Position numbers and translations under genes: made by a program. A DNA stretch of 64,000 bases from Cocos nucifera. Its lineage: Eukaryota; Streptophyta; Magnoliopsida; Arecales; Arecaceae. Location: contig QRFJ01002117.1 in NCBI GenBank assembly GCA_006176705.1, positions 169,228 to 233,227 of the forward strand, given 5' to 3'. Positions 12,083 to 25,501 of the stretch are shown piece by piece (positions within the stretch are counted from its first letter, which is position 1; every line of letters begins with the position of its first letter). The notes under the pieces were generated by a model. The model was not told the DNA's origin. It saw only the letters and a program-made list of their open reading frames with translations, and ran no database searches.

Positions 12083-13797
12083 ATGAAATCAAATCAGGTT
12101 AAGCCAATCCAATCACTACCTCCTCCACCTCGTAGATTGAAAAGGATTTTTCATCCCCTTGAGAGGTACTTTGGTACTATTTCAGAGAAAGTAGAGGAAA
12201 TGTTCCTCATAGGTAATGGGATTCATGATGATAATCCCAAAACCTATAACGAGGCAATATCGGATATTGACTCTGAGAAATGGTTAGAGACAATGAAGTC
12301 AGAAATTGACTTGATGCACTCAAACCAAGTCTGGACCTTGGTAGATCCACCAGAAGGTATAGTACCTATTGGATGTAAATGGATCTACAAGAGAAAGATT
12401 GGTGCAGATGAAAATGTGGAGATATTCAAAGCTAGATTAGTGGCAAAAGGTTATAGTCAATACAAAGGCATTGACTATCAGGATACCTTTTCGACAGTAG
12501 CTATGCTTAAATTCATTCGCATATTGCTTGTTGTCGTAGCCTATTTCGATTATGAAATATGGCAAGTGGACGTGAAAATGGCATTCTTAAATGGATATCT
12601 TGAGGAAGATATCTATATGGAACAGTCACTAGATTTCACATCTAGTGATGATGATCACAAGGTATGCAAGCTGCAAAGGTCCATATATGGATTTAAGCAA
12701 GCATCATGGAGCTGGAACACTCATTTTAATAATATAATCAAATTATTTGATTTCATCAAGAATGAGGAGGAGCCATGTATCTTTAAAAAGGTCAGTGGGA
12801 GCACTGTTGTCTTTCTCGTATTGTACATGGATGACATCTTTCTTATTAGAATGATATTCCCAAGTTGACCACAGTTAAAATGTGGTTTACTAAAGAATTC
12901 TCCATAAAAGATCAAGGAGAAGCATCCTTTATTCTAGGAATTAAGGTCTATAGAGATAGACTGAATAGGATGCTAGGACTTTCACAGAAGATGTACATAG
13001 AAGAAGTGCTAAAGACGTTTAGCATGAAAAACTCTAAGAAGAGTTTGGTACCCTTCAGACATAGCATTCATCTTTTCAAGAAGATGTGCCCTAGCACACA
13101 TGAGAAAATAGAACGCATGAGCAAGATCCCTTATGCTTCAGCAATAGGAAGCCTCATGTACGCCATGTTATGTACACGACCTGATATAGCCCATGCTGTG
13201 AGTGTCACGAGCAGATATCAGTCGAATCCAGATGAAGAACACTGGACTGCTGTGAAATGTATCCTTAAGTACTTAAGAAGAACTAAGGATATGTCATTGG
13301 TCTTCGGTAATGGAGAACTCAAAGTCCAAGGATATACAAACTCAGATTTTATGTCCGATGTAGATGATCAAAAGTCGACATCTGAGAGTCTATTTGTGTG
13401 CAATGGTGGAGCTGTCAGTTGAAAAAGTTCCAAGCAGACAGTGATAGCAGATTCCACCATGGAAGCAGAATACATCGTTGCGTCAGAAGCTGCAAAGAAG
13501 GCATTTTGGTATAAGAAGTTTGCTGTAGAGATCGAAGTGATGCCATCAGATGCCATTCCTCTATACTGTGACAATAATGGTGCCATAGCCCTTGCAAAGG
13601 AGCTGAGGTCTCACCAAAAATCTAAGCACATCAAGTGGCGATACCACCTCATCCATGATTACCTCGAGAAGGGTTACGTCGAGGTCAAGCGAGTCGGCTC
13701 CACAGATAATGTGACAGATCCGCTTACAAAACCATTGGGCCAGCAGAAGATCGAAGCCCACCTTGAGAAGATGAAACTTAGATTTGTAGCCAATTGA
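12083..13797 (+). pseudogene. Copia reverse transcriptase and RNase H, copy 1
   Basis: RT runs from about 12240, with CKWIYKRK, ARLVAKGYSQ, VDVKMAFLNGYLEEDIYM, IYGFKQASWSW and catalytic YMDDIFLI. A 1-base deletion at about 12850 shifts the frame, which continues at 12865-13422. RNase H follows, with GYTNSDF, a stop at 13420 (TGA where copy 3 has TGG), then STMEAEYI, LYCDNNGAI, SKHIKWRYH and ADPLTKPL-like DPLTKPL. It ends at FVAN just before the PPT. These enzymes copy element RNA into DNA. The stop in RNase H is shared with copy 2, but the frameshift is not. Confidence 0.9.
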
Positions 13798-13817
13798 CTT
13801 TAGGTCAAGTGAAAGTT

Positions 13818-15987
13818 TGTTAGATGTGTGTGCCCTAAAAGCCAGAATTGGCTGACACTTGTGATACACTTTTACGGGCAAAATTATAATTTTGACTATA
13901 AATAATAAAATGGATTATTTTCTATCATAAATATATATTTAGTGTCTGTGATACATTCCTTAAGTTAATGGTAATGATAATTCTTATTTTCAAGAGTTGA
14001 AAATTTAAGATAAGAATTTACATTGTTAACTCATAAAATGCTCCTGACCGTAGGATCATCATGAGGATGGTGATTGATCTAGAAGATTGGTGTACAATTG
14101 CTTTTTTATAGTAGATGAGTCTTGAGTCTATGATATGGAGACATCGGAGTGAGAGTATAGGTACTCATTAGAGAACGAGGGCACTGAGCGTGACCACCTC
14201 AAGTAGTCATAAGAAAGTCTACCTTCTCGTCGATGACTGACTCGAAGCTACAGTGGTGTGTATGATTCTTTGATCTGAGGTGCATCAGCAGTTCATCTTG
14301 AGGGTGTTATAGTTTGACTACACCATGACTCGGTCTCCTAGCCATTCGAAACCCTGAGGTGTATGTTGGCTATAGCATGTTCATTATAGGAATTGGATTA
14401 CACCAAGAGAAAATCTATCTACGTTGGTGGATGGGGAGCAGTCCTACAATGATCATGAGAATCAAGTCCATAAGCCCACGGCCATGGTAGAGTGAAATAA
14501 TAGAAAAAATTTCTATTAAGGTTTTCACATCGGACTTGAATCGAATGATTAAATCATATGATAGAAATTAGGGTTTAACGAGTTCACCTTAACCCTAATC
14601 TGATCAGGGCTCAAGATAGAAGAACTTAATCACACAAGTAGCTGCATTGAGAGGTTCATTTTCAATTTTGATGGGTTGCCACCATATACTGCTAGGTGTT
14701 ACTGGTGGATTTTGGGAGCAATTAGAATGATTTAGATGATCGATCATTCTAGTTGTCTGAATCAAAAGAGTTTTGATCCATCAAAAGAAGTTTTGATGAT
14801 GTCGATGATGGAGATCATGACATATCCTATTATCATACAAAGCTAAATCTAACTGGATCATACAAACAAGGGTTTTGATTTAGATATCATCAATTAGATT
14901 AACCTAGTTCAATTGATTTCAATTAGATTCAATTAGGTTCAAGAAAATCGTGCTAGCACATGATTGAGCCTAACGTTCTCCTTTTATTATCATTAAAAGT
15001 TGTCTTGACTGAGCCAAATTTGTTTGTGCTCACTCAGGTACCTTTACTTGATCTGACTGGAGTTTGTTCAGATTAGAAAATTATTTTCTTAATTTATGAG
15101 ATAAATTTGAGACAACACCAACCATTTTTCATCACCTACTAATTCTTGTCCTTTGACTTTGGTCAAACATTGACCTTTGACCCTTGGACATCTGCCCATG
15201 TGTCATGTACTTATTGGAGAGCAGATATGGGCTTGTCCCCTTACTAGAAATTGGAAAGGAGGGGGTGCATGCGTAGGGAGGTATGCGCCCATGGATAGGG
15301 ATGACTGGAGTCCCATACGGATGGGACTTCAGGTTGCTTCTTAGTTTCTACTTAGGTGACCCCTAGCTATAGACTTTGATCAATCTTAGATGCCATCTAA
15401 GGATGAATTTATGGGGCTCTCATCTGATTGGATCAGGTGATGTCATCCCACCAATCAGATTTAGATCTGATTGCACGAAGCAACATGATTGGTCAGGATG
15501 ATGTGGCACTGCATGGCGCAGTAGGGTCTATATAATCCCTATCTGCACCACACTTTGAGAGAGTTCCCTCTTAGCCACACCCCAAGGCTGCCCCTCTCCC
15601 TCCTTCATGCTATCTTCTAATCCTCTCTCTCCTCTCCATGCCCAAAGGAAGTTGGGCTCCAGTTTGGTGCGATCCAGGCAAGAGAAAGATGACGAGAAAG
15701 AAAGAAGGCAGCACTACTACAGAGACGACTGCTGATCTTCAGAAGGAGTTTTGAAGATTCTCCAAATCAGATTCAAATTTGATTTTTGGAGAGGTGATAA
15801 AGAAGAAGAAGATCTCCAGATCTAGCCTAAGTGGATATCGATAGAGGCCAGGTGCTTGCATGGCTAAATCTAGAATCTCAGGCAATCAGCAGGATCATCA
15901 AAGGGTAATCAGATTACCCAACATCAAGGTATAATTAAATCAGATTTAATTTATTTTTATTTTTATTTATTAGATCTATAAAATCAA
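13818..15987 (+). repeat. 3' LTR of Copia copy 1, truncated
   Basis: Begins TGTTAGATGTGTGTGCC directly after a purine-rich tract (CAAGTGAAAGTT, 13806-13817, the PPT). It matches the 5' LTR until about 15987, then changes abruptly into array A flank. The last ~115 bp of the LTR, including its CA end, are missing. It is several per cent diverged from the 5' LTR by eye, so the insertion is not recent. Confidence 0.85.
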
Positions 15988-16364
15988 GATAAGGTTCTGC
16001 CTTTTGCATTTAATATAGTTAGGTTGTCATGAAAAAACACATGTTAGAATTCTTCATTGAGCTTCTTCCTTCTCCACATCTTTGGTCTATGAGGTTCTGA
16101 CTTTTGCTCATGTTAGGACGAGGTTCTCCTCCCATTCCTAATAGGCTGTAGGGGCATATTAGGACCATTATCGGAGCCTCTCCTCTCACCTCATCTAAAA
16201 TGAATGAGGCCTTCAACTTTGCTCACATTAGGATGAGGTTCTCCTCCTATTCCTAATGGGCTATAGGGGCACATTAGGATCGTTGTTGGGGTCTCTCCTC
16301 TCATCTCGTCTAAAATGAACGAGGCCTTCGACTTTGCTCATGTTAGGACGAGGTTCTCCTCCTT
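15988..16364. repeat. Array A, first fragment
   Basis: About 100 bp of flank followed by roughly two to three 115-bp units (marker phrase TTCGACTTTG or TTCAACTTTG near 16212 and 16327). It matches 28095-28470 almost base for base, then breaks off inside the phrase CTCCTCCTT and jumps into array B. This break is the junction of the apparent duplication. Confidence 0.8.
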
Positions 16365-17400
16365 TATGAGATCTTATCTCTTCTGCTTGATGTTGAAGGC
16401 TCAGAGAGATCTTTATCTTTGTGATTGAAGTTGAACTCGGAGAAAGATCTATCTCCCAGCCAGATTGAAGGAGATCTATCTTCTATTAAGTTGAAGCTCG
16501 AAAGAGGATCTTATCTCTCATGGGAGGTTAAGAGAGATCTTATCTTCTTTTGAAGTTGAAGCTCGAGGAGTCTATATCTCTAGCCGAGGTTGAAGGCTTA
16601 AGGGAGATTTTATCTCAATCGAGGTTGAAGAAGATTCTATCTCTATTGAAAGTTGAGAGCTCGAGAAAGCTTATCTTCAGTCGAGAGTTTGAAGAAAGAA
16701 TCTTTTCTTCTGTGAAGTTTGAAACTCGAAAAAGATCTTATGCTCTAGCCGGGTTGAGGAGAATCTTAATCTTTTATTGAAGTTGAAAGCTCGAAGAGAC
16801 TTCTTTCATTGAGGTTAGGAGATCTATCTTCTTTTGAAAGTTTGAAGCTCGGGGGAGACTTATCTCCAGTCGAGTTGAAGCTTGCAGAGATCTTATCTTC
16901 AGCTAAGATTGAAGGAGATTTCTATGCTTCTATTGTAGTTAAAGCTCGGAGAAGATCTTATCTCTAGGCCGAGATTAAAGAGATCCTATTTTCCTATTGA
17001 AGTTGAAGCTCGAGGAAGATCTTTATCTCCATCGAGATTAAAGCAGATCTTATCTCCTTTGAGTTGAAAGCTCGGAGAAGATCTTATCTTTGATTGAAGC
17101 TGAACTTGGGAGGAGAATGCTTATCTCTTAGCCGAGATTGAAGGAGATCTCTAATCTCTTATTGAAGTTGAAGCTCGAAAGAGATCTATCTCCATTAAGG
17201 TTGAGAGAGATGCTTATCTATCTTTTGTAGTTGAAGGCTCGAGGGAGAATTTTATCTCCAACCGAGGTCGAAAGCTCGAGGGAGATCTTTACCTCCAGTC
17301 GAGGTTGAAGGAGATCCTATCTTTTATTGAAGTTGAAGCTCGGGAGAGAATCTATTCCAGTCAAGATTGAAAGGAGATCTTAATCTCCTATTGAAGTTGA
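16365..17400. repeat. Array B, second and indel-rich copy
   Basis: Collinear with about 4490-5520 but peppered with single-base insertions and deletions (for example GAAAGATCT, TTGAAAGCTC), about one every 15-30 bases. That error style is typical of uncorrected long reads, not of evolution. The following 17400-17611 copies 5521-5711 in the same noisy way. Confidence 0.8.
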
Positions 17401-17611
17401 AGCTGTGAGGAGCAATTTTGGTCGCTGGGTTTTGAATTTGAAGGAAGAGAGTAAAAAAGGAGATGGTCAAAGTCTGATTCTAGTTCGAAATTTGAAGGAG
17501 TAAAAAAGATGAGATAAAGTCCGATCCTGGGTTTTCGTGGCTTGTTGCATGTTTGGCGGATTGTCGAGCTCAATTATCGCACGTTGGAACCTGCTGTGGA
17601 TGTCGAACTAG

Positions 17612-19979
17612 TGTCAGATGTGTGTGCCCTAGAAGCCAAATTGACTGACACTTGTAATACACTTCTAAGGAGTAAAATTAAATTTTGACTATAAATAATA
17701 AATGGGTTATTTTCTTCACAAATGTTGTAATTTAGTATCTTTGATACTCCTTGAGTTAATGTAATGATAATTCTTATTTTTAAGGAGTTGAAAATTTAAG
17801 ATAAGAATTTGCATTATTAACTGCATAAAATGCTCCTGATCGTAGGATCAATCATGAGGTGATGATTGATCTGGAAAGGTTGGTGTAGCAATTGCTTCTT
17901 TATAGTAGAATGAGTCCCTTGGAGTCTACGGTGTGGAGACATCAGAGTGAGAGTACAAGGTCTCGTTAGAGGATGAGGGGCACTGAGGCAATGACCATCT
18001 CGAGTAGTCATAAAGGAAGTCTACCTTCTGCGTCAATGACTGACTCGAAGCTGTAAGTGGTGTGTATGGTTTCTTATACCTGAGGTGCATCGGCAGTTCA
18101 CGCCTTGAGGGTGTTATAGTTTGCCTAACAACCATGACTCGATCTCTCAGCCTTTTCAGAATCCTGAGGTATATGTTGGCTTAAGCATGTTCATTGTAGG
18201 AATTGGAATCGCACGGCAAGAGGGAATCTATATACCTCGGTGGATGGGGAGCAGCCTTGATGATCATAGAGAAATCAAGTCCATAAACCCATGGCCATGA
18301 ATAGAGTGAATATAATAGAAAGAGTTTCTAATTAAAGATTTTCACATCGAATTGAATCGAAATGAATTAAATCATATGATAGAAATTAGGGTTTGACTGA
18401 GTTCACCTTAACCCTAATCTGATCAGGGCTAAAGTATAGAAGAAACTTAAATCACCAAGTAGCTGCACTAAAGAGATTCATTTTTTAATTTTGATGGGTT
18501 GCCCACCATATATCTGCTAGGTATCGACACGATTGATTTTGGGAAGAATTAGAATGATTTAGATGATCAATTATTCCTAGTTGTCTAAATCAGAAGAGTT
18601 CTGATTGATCAAACAAAGTTTCAAATGATGTCCAATGATGGAAAGATCATAGACATATCCGCATTAAATCCATATAAAACTTGAACCTAACTGATCAACA
18701 AACAAGGTTTGATCTGGATATCATGCATTGGAACTAACCATAGTTCAATTGATTTTGAATAGATTCAATTAGATTCAAGAAATCGTGCTAGCACATTATT
18801 GAGCCTAAGTTCTCCTTTATTAATCATTAAAAGTTAACTCGACTGAGCCAATTAGTTTTACGGCTCACATCAGGTACCTTTACTATAGTCCTGATAGAGC
18901 TTGTTCAGGTTAGAAAGGATTGTCTTAATTTATGAGATAAATTGAGACAACCAACTGCCATTTTTTGGTCACGCTGCTTTAATTCTTGTCTTTGACTTTG
19001 GTCAAAAGTTGAACTTTGGACCCTTGGACTCTGCCCATGTGTGCATACACTTATTGAAGAGTAGATAGGGGTTTTGTCCCCTTACTAAGAAATTGAAAAA
19101 GGAGGGGGTGCATGCCTAGGGAGGCATGCACCCATGGATAGGGACGATTTGGAGTTCCGCATTATGGATGGGACTGCCAGGTTGCTTCTTGTTTCTAACT
19201 TAGGTGATGCTCTAAGCTATAGACTTTGAACCAGTCTTAGGCAGCCAAATCTAAGGATGATATTAATGAGGCTCTCATCTTATTGGATCAGATGGATGTC
19301 ATCCTCACCAAACAGATTTAGATCTGCTTGCAGCGAAGGCAACATGATTGGCCTGGATGGATGTGGCACATATATGGCGCATTAGAGTCTAATATAAACC
19401 CTATCTGTGCCACACTTTGAAAGAGTTCCTCTTAGCCATACCCCAGACATGCCCTATCTCCCCTCCTCCATGAATGCCATCCTCTGATCCTCTCTCTCCT
19501 TCTCCAACTGCCCAAAGAAAGTTGGGCTCTCAGTTTGGTGTGATGCCAGGGCAAAAGAAAGATGATGAGAAAGAAAGAAGGCAGCAGCTGGCTGTAGAGA
19601 CGATTGGCTGATCTTCAGATTGGGAGTTTTGAAGATCCGCCAAATTAGATCCAGATCTAATTTTTGAAGAAATGATAAAGAAGGAGAAGATCTCTAGATC
19701 CAGTCCTGAGTGGATACGCGTAGAGGCCAGGCGCGCTTGGCGTGGCTAATCAGAAATCTCAGCAATCAGCAATCGTCAAAGGATATACAGATTACCCATA
19801 TCAAGGTATAAATAAATCATAATTTAATTTACTTTTATTTTTTTTTATTAGATCTATAAAATTAAAATGTAAAATATATATAGATCTGATCTGGATCTAT
19901 GAGAGAAAATTTTTGAAATATCTCTCTTGATCCGATCAGATCTAAACGACCTGATTCAAAAATCAGGATTTTTTCTTCA
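17612..19979 (+). repeat. 5' LTR of Copia copy 2
   Basis: Collinear with 5712-7994 and longer by about 85 bp only because of small insertions. Starts TGTCAGATGTGTGTGCC. A PBS with the same single mismatch, TGGTATTAGAGCC, follows at 19982. Confidence 0.8.
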
Positions 19980-19994
19980 ACTGGTATTAGAGCC

Positions 19995-21969
19995 AGGGTC
20001 TCTAAATTATTTAGAATCTTAATTTTTAATTTATTTTGATTAAAAATTAAGGTGATTTAGATATCACATGAGATGTGATTAGAATCTAAAATTAAAAAAA
20101 TTATAATTAAATAAATATAGATCTAAGTTTCTATAATATGCATGACTAGTTTGTAAATAGAATAGGTTCTATACGTAGTCTTGCATGATCATGATTTTAT
20201 TTTGATTAAATTATGATTTTAGATCTATTTATTTTTTATTTTTTTGAATATTATAAATATTATAATAAGATCTAAAAATATAAAATAAATTTATTTAATT
20301 TTTAAATCATATGAGATATGATGAATGCTTTAGACTAGTTATAGAATAGTTTCTACATAATTATTCTAGATTAGAATTTTTATTTTGATGTGATCAATTT
20401 AAATCTAATTTTTTAAATAATTATAAGATAATTTAGATCTAAAAAACATACATGATATGATACATGAGATGTATGCAAAACATGTATAAAGCTAGATCAA
20501 TTTTATTATATGAGATATATGATGTTAGATCTAACTAGTTTTGTAGATTTTATATTTTTGATTAAGGCATTTCCCTTGGCTTGTCCGATCATAAGAATAA
20601 AGTAGGATTAAATACCCTCTTCTTCCATTTGATGGGATGTTCTAATGATGTGTAGGGGTTGGCTACGCATTCGTCTTATTCAGAAATCAAAAACTTACTT
20701 TCTGCAAAACCCTAGATCCTAAAATCCTAGGATTTTTATTTACATTTTATTTATAAATCTTAACTTAATTAAGAATTAAGATATCTTATAAATATTAATT
20801 AGATCTAAAATTAAGAATTTTAAGATCTAAGACATATTCATAAAATTGGGTTTTAGGGCTTGGTAGCTCAATTAGGTCTAAGCGGTTGATCAAACTGAAT
20901 CAAGAGTTGGTTAGATGGGATCATAGTGCTTAAATTAACTAGCCTAATAGGATGAAGAGTGGGTCAAGATTGAGTCACGTGGAGTGATCGATAAAGCTAA
21001 GATCTAATTAGGTGCTCAGTGGTTAGAAGTCTGGATTGTAGGCTAATGCTGTTGGTTCTGCTCAATATATTTGGTGTCTAGATAAGTTTGGTAGATATGA
21101 TCGACTGATTTTTAATTGGAAGCTACTCTACTCAAATGCATTCTTGTTTGAGTTATGGCATATCCCTTCCATCGATCTCACTTACCTGACCATAATTTAT
21201 TGACTTAGTTCTGATCTGAGATGGTCAATAATCCAAGCTAACCATGCTACTAGGTTAGTCATAATGGTTATGACTATATCAAGTCTAGTTTAATAAGACT
21301 AAATCAAATCTTCCTAAGAAAAGATTAAGTCTAAGGTCCTCCACCATTGTAGATGTGCGGGCCCTTTTTCAGGATTGATTGTTCTCGATTGGGTTATAGT
21401 GGTTCAGTTGCATCGAAAAGACGTAATCATGTCTACTAGGCATATGGATGCTATGGGCTGGAGGATGGATTTGGGCTCAATATTTTTGAATATGGTGAGA
21501 GACTCAATTAGGAATCCAATCTATGCAAATGATGGGTCTGACCTAACTAAGGAGTGGATCAATATTCTAGGCATGGTGAGATTCATGAATTAGAGACCAA
21601 GTTTTGGGTGCACCATGATTGGAGAATCATTGAATAAGAGTTGTTCACTCATTGGCTAACCATCACCAAATAACTATTAGGTGAGGTGTGGGTCAGTTGG
21701 TGGGATCGCACCACCCACTAGAAATCATTAATCATGAAGATTTTTGGCATACTCTAAGAGGAAGTGTAAGGATCCAAAAAAATAGTGAAAGCTAATTTAT
21801 TTAAAAAATAAAATTCCTAAATAAATTGTTAAGTCTTAATTACAATATCTAACTAAGAAATTTTGACTCTCTATAGAAAAATATCTGCATCCAATCCCAC
21901 TAGCATGAATCCTGGATACCCATAGACTGATTAAACTAAATTACAAGGATTGGCTTCGAAACGTCAAAA
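19995..21969 (+). other. Leader of Copia copy 2
   Basis: Collinear with 8010-9866, including the short open frame at 21375-21593, which here is shifted by indels. No coding content. The parts around 21580-22620 have fewer errors than the LTR part. Confidence 0.6.
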
Positions 21970-22700
21970 TTATTTTGGATTTTGAGAAGTTAACTCATGT
22001 ATTGTACGAGGACCCTCCACCTTACCAGCCATCCATTTCGCTGAACAGAGAGCATCTCTAGATATGTGGATGGACGAAGATAACAAGGCTAGATATTACA
22101 TATTAGGCTCGATGTCTGATAAACTTCAGTACCACATGAAGATATCAGGAACAGCTTATCAAAATATTTGGCTCACCTATAAGAGATGTTTTGGTGAACA
22201 GAGTCACGCAGCCAAGTAACAAGTCACTAAATAACTATTCAAGGCTAAGATGCAATGATGGACAGTCAGTTCAAGATCATTGTCTGAATGATGATCAAAG
22301 ATTTGGAAGAGCTTAAGAAGCTCAGAGTGAAGTTAGACTTGGATTTTGTAGAATGACAGATTTGCAATCTTTGACTGATGCATATGGACAGTTCATCATG
22401 AACTACCATATGCATAAACTTCAAAATTCCTTGGCCGAACTTATGAACATGCTGGTTATAGCTGAGCTTTTCATGAAAGGTTCTAAAGGCTCAGTGCTTG
22501 CTATGGAACGGACTTCTTTCCAAGAGAAAGTCTTTTGAAAGAAAGAAGTCTATGAAAAGTAGAAAGATGGAAGGAGGAAAGAAGAAAAAGATAGAGCTGA
22601 AAAAGAAGGCTGCTGATAGAGAAAGTATTTCCATTGCAACAATTGATGGCCACTAAAAGCGGAACTGGCCTATATACCTAGCCACCCTGAAGAATAAGCA
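21970..22700 (+). pseudogene. Copia gag, copy 2
   Basis: Matches the copy 1 gag, including its stop codons, with added frameshifting indels (for example around 22120-22200 and 22510-22560). The open part 22353-22538 covers the SLTDAYGQFIMNYHMHKLQN segment. Because the indels are probably sequencing errors, the reading frame here should not be interpreted. Confidence 0.7.
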
Positions 22701-22759
22701 GGTAGGTCCTTCTGGAGGTATGCTCGTTATGAAGTCTTAAATCTTCACGATTTTTTCTG

Positions 22760-24140
22760 CATCCAGTTGAGTGCTTGACTCTAGTTTATAGTGTTCATTT
22801 GTGCACTTTCATGCAGGGTCTTGAGGATAGTAGAAGGCTGAGGGATGGTGAGATGATTCTAACACGTCGAAATGGAGCAAGAGTTGCTGTTGTGGCATGG
22901 GAACTAACCCTCTTCGACTACCATGCTGATTTAGACCTAGTTTTAAAGACTGTTATTAATGTACCTGCAGCAAGCAGGAAATTTGATTCTATTTCTTTGG
23001 CTTTGGCATTAGAAGGCTATGTAATTAGTTTTCTTAAGGACCATTGTAACATTCTTTATGAAAGAAATAAAATTGCAAGTAGTTTTCTTATTCACGAGAT
23101 ATTTATCAGTTACATATTGATGTATCTATTTTTAATATCGAGCAAAATATGAATACCATGAAACAACCTAGGGATAGTCCAAATGAATAAGTATCTATGG
23201 CACCTAAGACTAGGTCATATAGCAGAAGATAGAATTAATAAATTAAAGAAAAAAATGAGCTATTGAGTCTATTGACTTTTTTTGAGTCATATCCAATTTG
23301 TGAATCTTATCTTCATGGCAAAATGACTAAGCTCCCTTTTGTAGGACATGGAAAAAGGGCTACGGATCTTCTTGCCCTAGTACATACTAATGTGTGTTGG
23401 CCCATTTGATGTGCCGGCTTAGAGATAACTTTGTCTACTTCATAATCTTTACGATGATTTATCTAGGTATGGGTATTGTGTATCTTATGAGACACAAGTC
23501 TAAAGCTTTTGAAAAGTTCAAGAAATTCAGACATGAATAGAAAAGTAAATAGAAAATCATTATTACGATTCTTTGATCAGAATCGAGAGGTGAATATCTT
23601 AGTCGAAAATTTCTGGACTATCTCAAGGGAAAATGAATAAGTTCTGCAATGGACTCCACCTGAAAACACCTCACTCAATGGAATTTCAGAATGGAGGAAT
23701 CGGACTCTATTGGATATGGTCCGATCTATGATGAAGCTTTCATAAGATCTCTCTGATTTCTTTGGCACACATTTGCTTAACTACAATATCTTACTTAACA
23801 TTGGTTNNNNNNNNNNNNNNNNNNNNNNNNNCTCTCTAAAATCGTTCCTACCACATCGTATGAGATATGGCATCGTAAGAAACCAAGTTCGAGTAATCTT
23901 AGAATTTGGGGTTGTCCGACTCATATCAAAAGATAACAAGTAGATAAGTTAAACTTTAGATCATTCAGAGCTCAATTTATAGGATATCCTAAAGAGTCAT
24001 TAGGATATTATTTCTATATTCTAGAAGATCACAATGTGATTGTGAGTCGACATGCCATCTTACTTAAAAAATAGTTTATTCAAAATAGCGGCATTAGAAA
24101 GAAGATCAAACTCGAGGAGAAAGTCTACAAGCTAAGGACC
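22760..24140 (+). pseudogene. Copia protease and integrase region, copy 2, with gap
   Basis: Collinear with 10745-12080. The DDE core around 23450-23720 is fragmented by indels. A run of 25 N (23807-23831) falls between sequence matching GGTT and CTCTCTAAAATC of copy 1, where nothing appears to be missing. After the gap the sequence is identical to copy 1 for more than 550 bases. Confidence 0.75.
23807..23831. other. Assembly gap (25 N)
   Basis: Exactly 25 unknown bases. The flanks abut in the collinear copy (11767/11771), so the gap is a join and not a true sequence of 25 bases. A fixed-length N run at the edge of a noisy block points to a gap-filling step. Confidence 0.95.
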
Positions 24141-24142
24141 AA

Positions 24143-25483
24143 ATGAAATCAAATCAGGTTAAGCCAATCCAATCACTACCTCCTCCACCTCGTAGATTGA
24201 AAAGGATTTTTCATCCCCTTGAGAGGTACTTTGGTACTATTTCAGAGAAAGTAGAGGAAATGTTCCTCATAGGTAATGGGATTCATGATGATAATCCCAA
24301 AACCTATAACGAGGCAATATCGGATATTGACTCTGAGAAATGGTTAGAGACAATGAAGTCAGAAATTGACTTGATGCACTCAAACCATGTCTGGACCTTG
24401 GTAGATCCACCAGAAGGTATAGTACCTATTGGATGTAAATGGATCTACAAGAGAAAGATTGGTGCAGATGAAAATGTGGAGATATTCAAAGCTAGATTAG
24501 TGGCAAAAGGTTATAGTCAATACAAAGGCATTGACTATCAGGATACCTTTTCGACAGTAGCTATGCTTAAATTCATTCGCATATTGCTTGTTGTCGTAGC
24601 CTATTTCGATTATGAAATATGGCAAGTGGACGTGAAAATGGCATTCTTAAATGGATATCTTGAGGAAGATATCTATATGGAACAGTCACTAGATTTCACA
24701 TCTAGTGATGATGATCACAAGGTATGCAAGCTGCAAAGGTCCATATATGGACTTAAGCAAGCATCTCGGAGCTGGAACACTCATTTTAATGATGTGATCA
24801 AATTATTTGATTTCATCAAGAATGAGGAGGAGCCATGTATCTTTAAAAAGGTCAGTGGGAGCACTGTTGTCTTTCTCGTATTGTACATGGATGACATCTT
24901 TCTTATTGAGAATGATATTCCCAAGTTGACCACAGTTAAAATGTGGTTTACTAAAGAATTCTCCATAAAAGATCAAGGAGAAGCATCCTTTATTCTAGGA
25001 ATTAAGGTCTATAGAGATAGACTGAATAGGATGCTAGGACTTTCACAGAAGATGTACATAGAAGAAGTGCTAAAGAGGTTTAGCATGAAAAACTCTAAGA
25101 GGGGTTTGGTACCCTTCAGACATGGCATTCATCTTTCCAAGAAGATGTGCCCTAGCACACCTGAGGAAATAGAACGCATGAGCAAGATCCCTTATGCTTC
25201 AGCAATAGGGAGCCTCATGTATGCCATGTTATGTACACGACCTGATATAGCCCATGCTGTGAGTGTCACGAGCAGATATCAGTCGAATCCAGATGAAGAA
25301 CACTGGACTTCTGTGAAATGTATCCTTAAGTACTTAAGAAGAACTAAGGATATGTTATTGGTCTTTGGTAATGGAGAACTCCAAGTCCAAGGATATACAA
25401 ACTCAGATTTTATGTCCGATGTAGATGATCAAAAGTCGACATCTGAGAGTCTATTTGTGTGCAATGGTGGAGCTGTCAGTTGA
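24143..25483 (+). pseudogene. Copia reverse transcriptase, copy 2 (longest open frame)
   Basis: A 446-residue open frame covers the RT domain and the start of RNase H. Landmarks are CKWIYKRKIGADENVEIFKA, VDVKMAFLNGYLEEDIYM, IYGLKQASRSWNTHF, YMDDIFLIENDIP, then GYTNSDFMSDVDDQKST. It lacks the 1-base deletion of copy 1 and looks closer to the ancestral sequence. It ends at the same TGA (25481) within RNase H that copy 1 has. It is the best-preserved enzyme in the window, but still lacks an intact upstream gag-integrase. Confidence 0.9.
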
Positions 25484-25501
25484 AAAAGTTCCAAGCAGAC
25501 A

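Larger units (their letters stand above)
5712..15987 (+). mobile_element. Long-LTR Copia element, copy 1
   Basis: Order: 5' LTR, PBS, long leader, gag, protease, integrase, RT, RNase H, PPT, truncated 3' LTR. Integrase before RT is the Ty1/Copia order. All coding parts carry stops, and RT has a 1-base deletion. The 3' LTR stops about 115 bp short, fused to array A of the host Gypsy. A near-identical second copy with the same flanks starts at 17612, and a more diverged relative is at 44082-55150. Confidence 0.9.
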
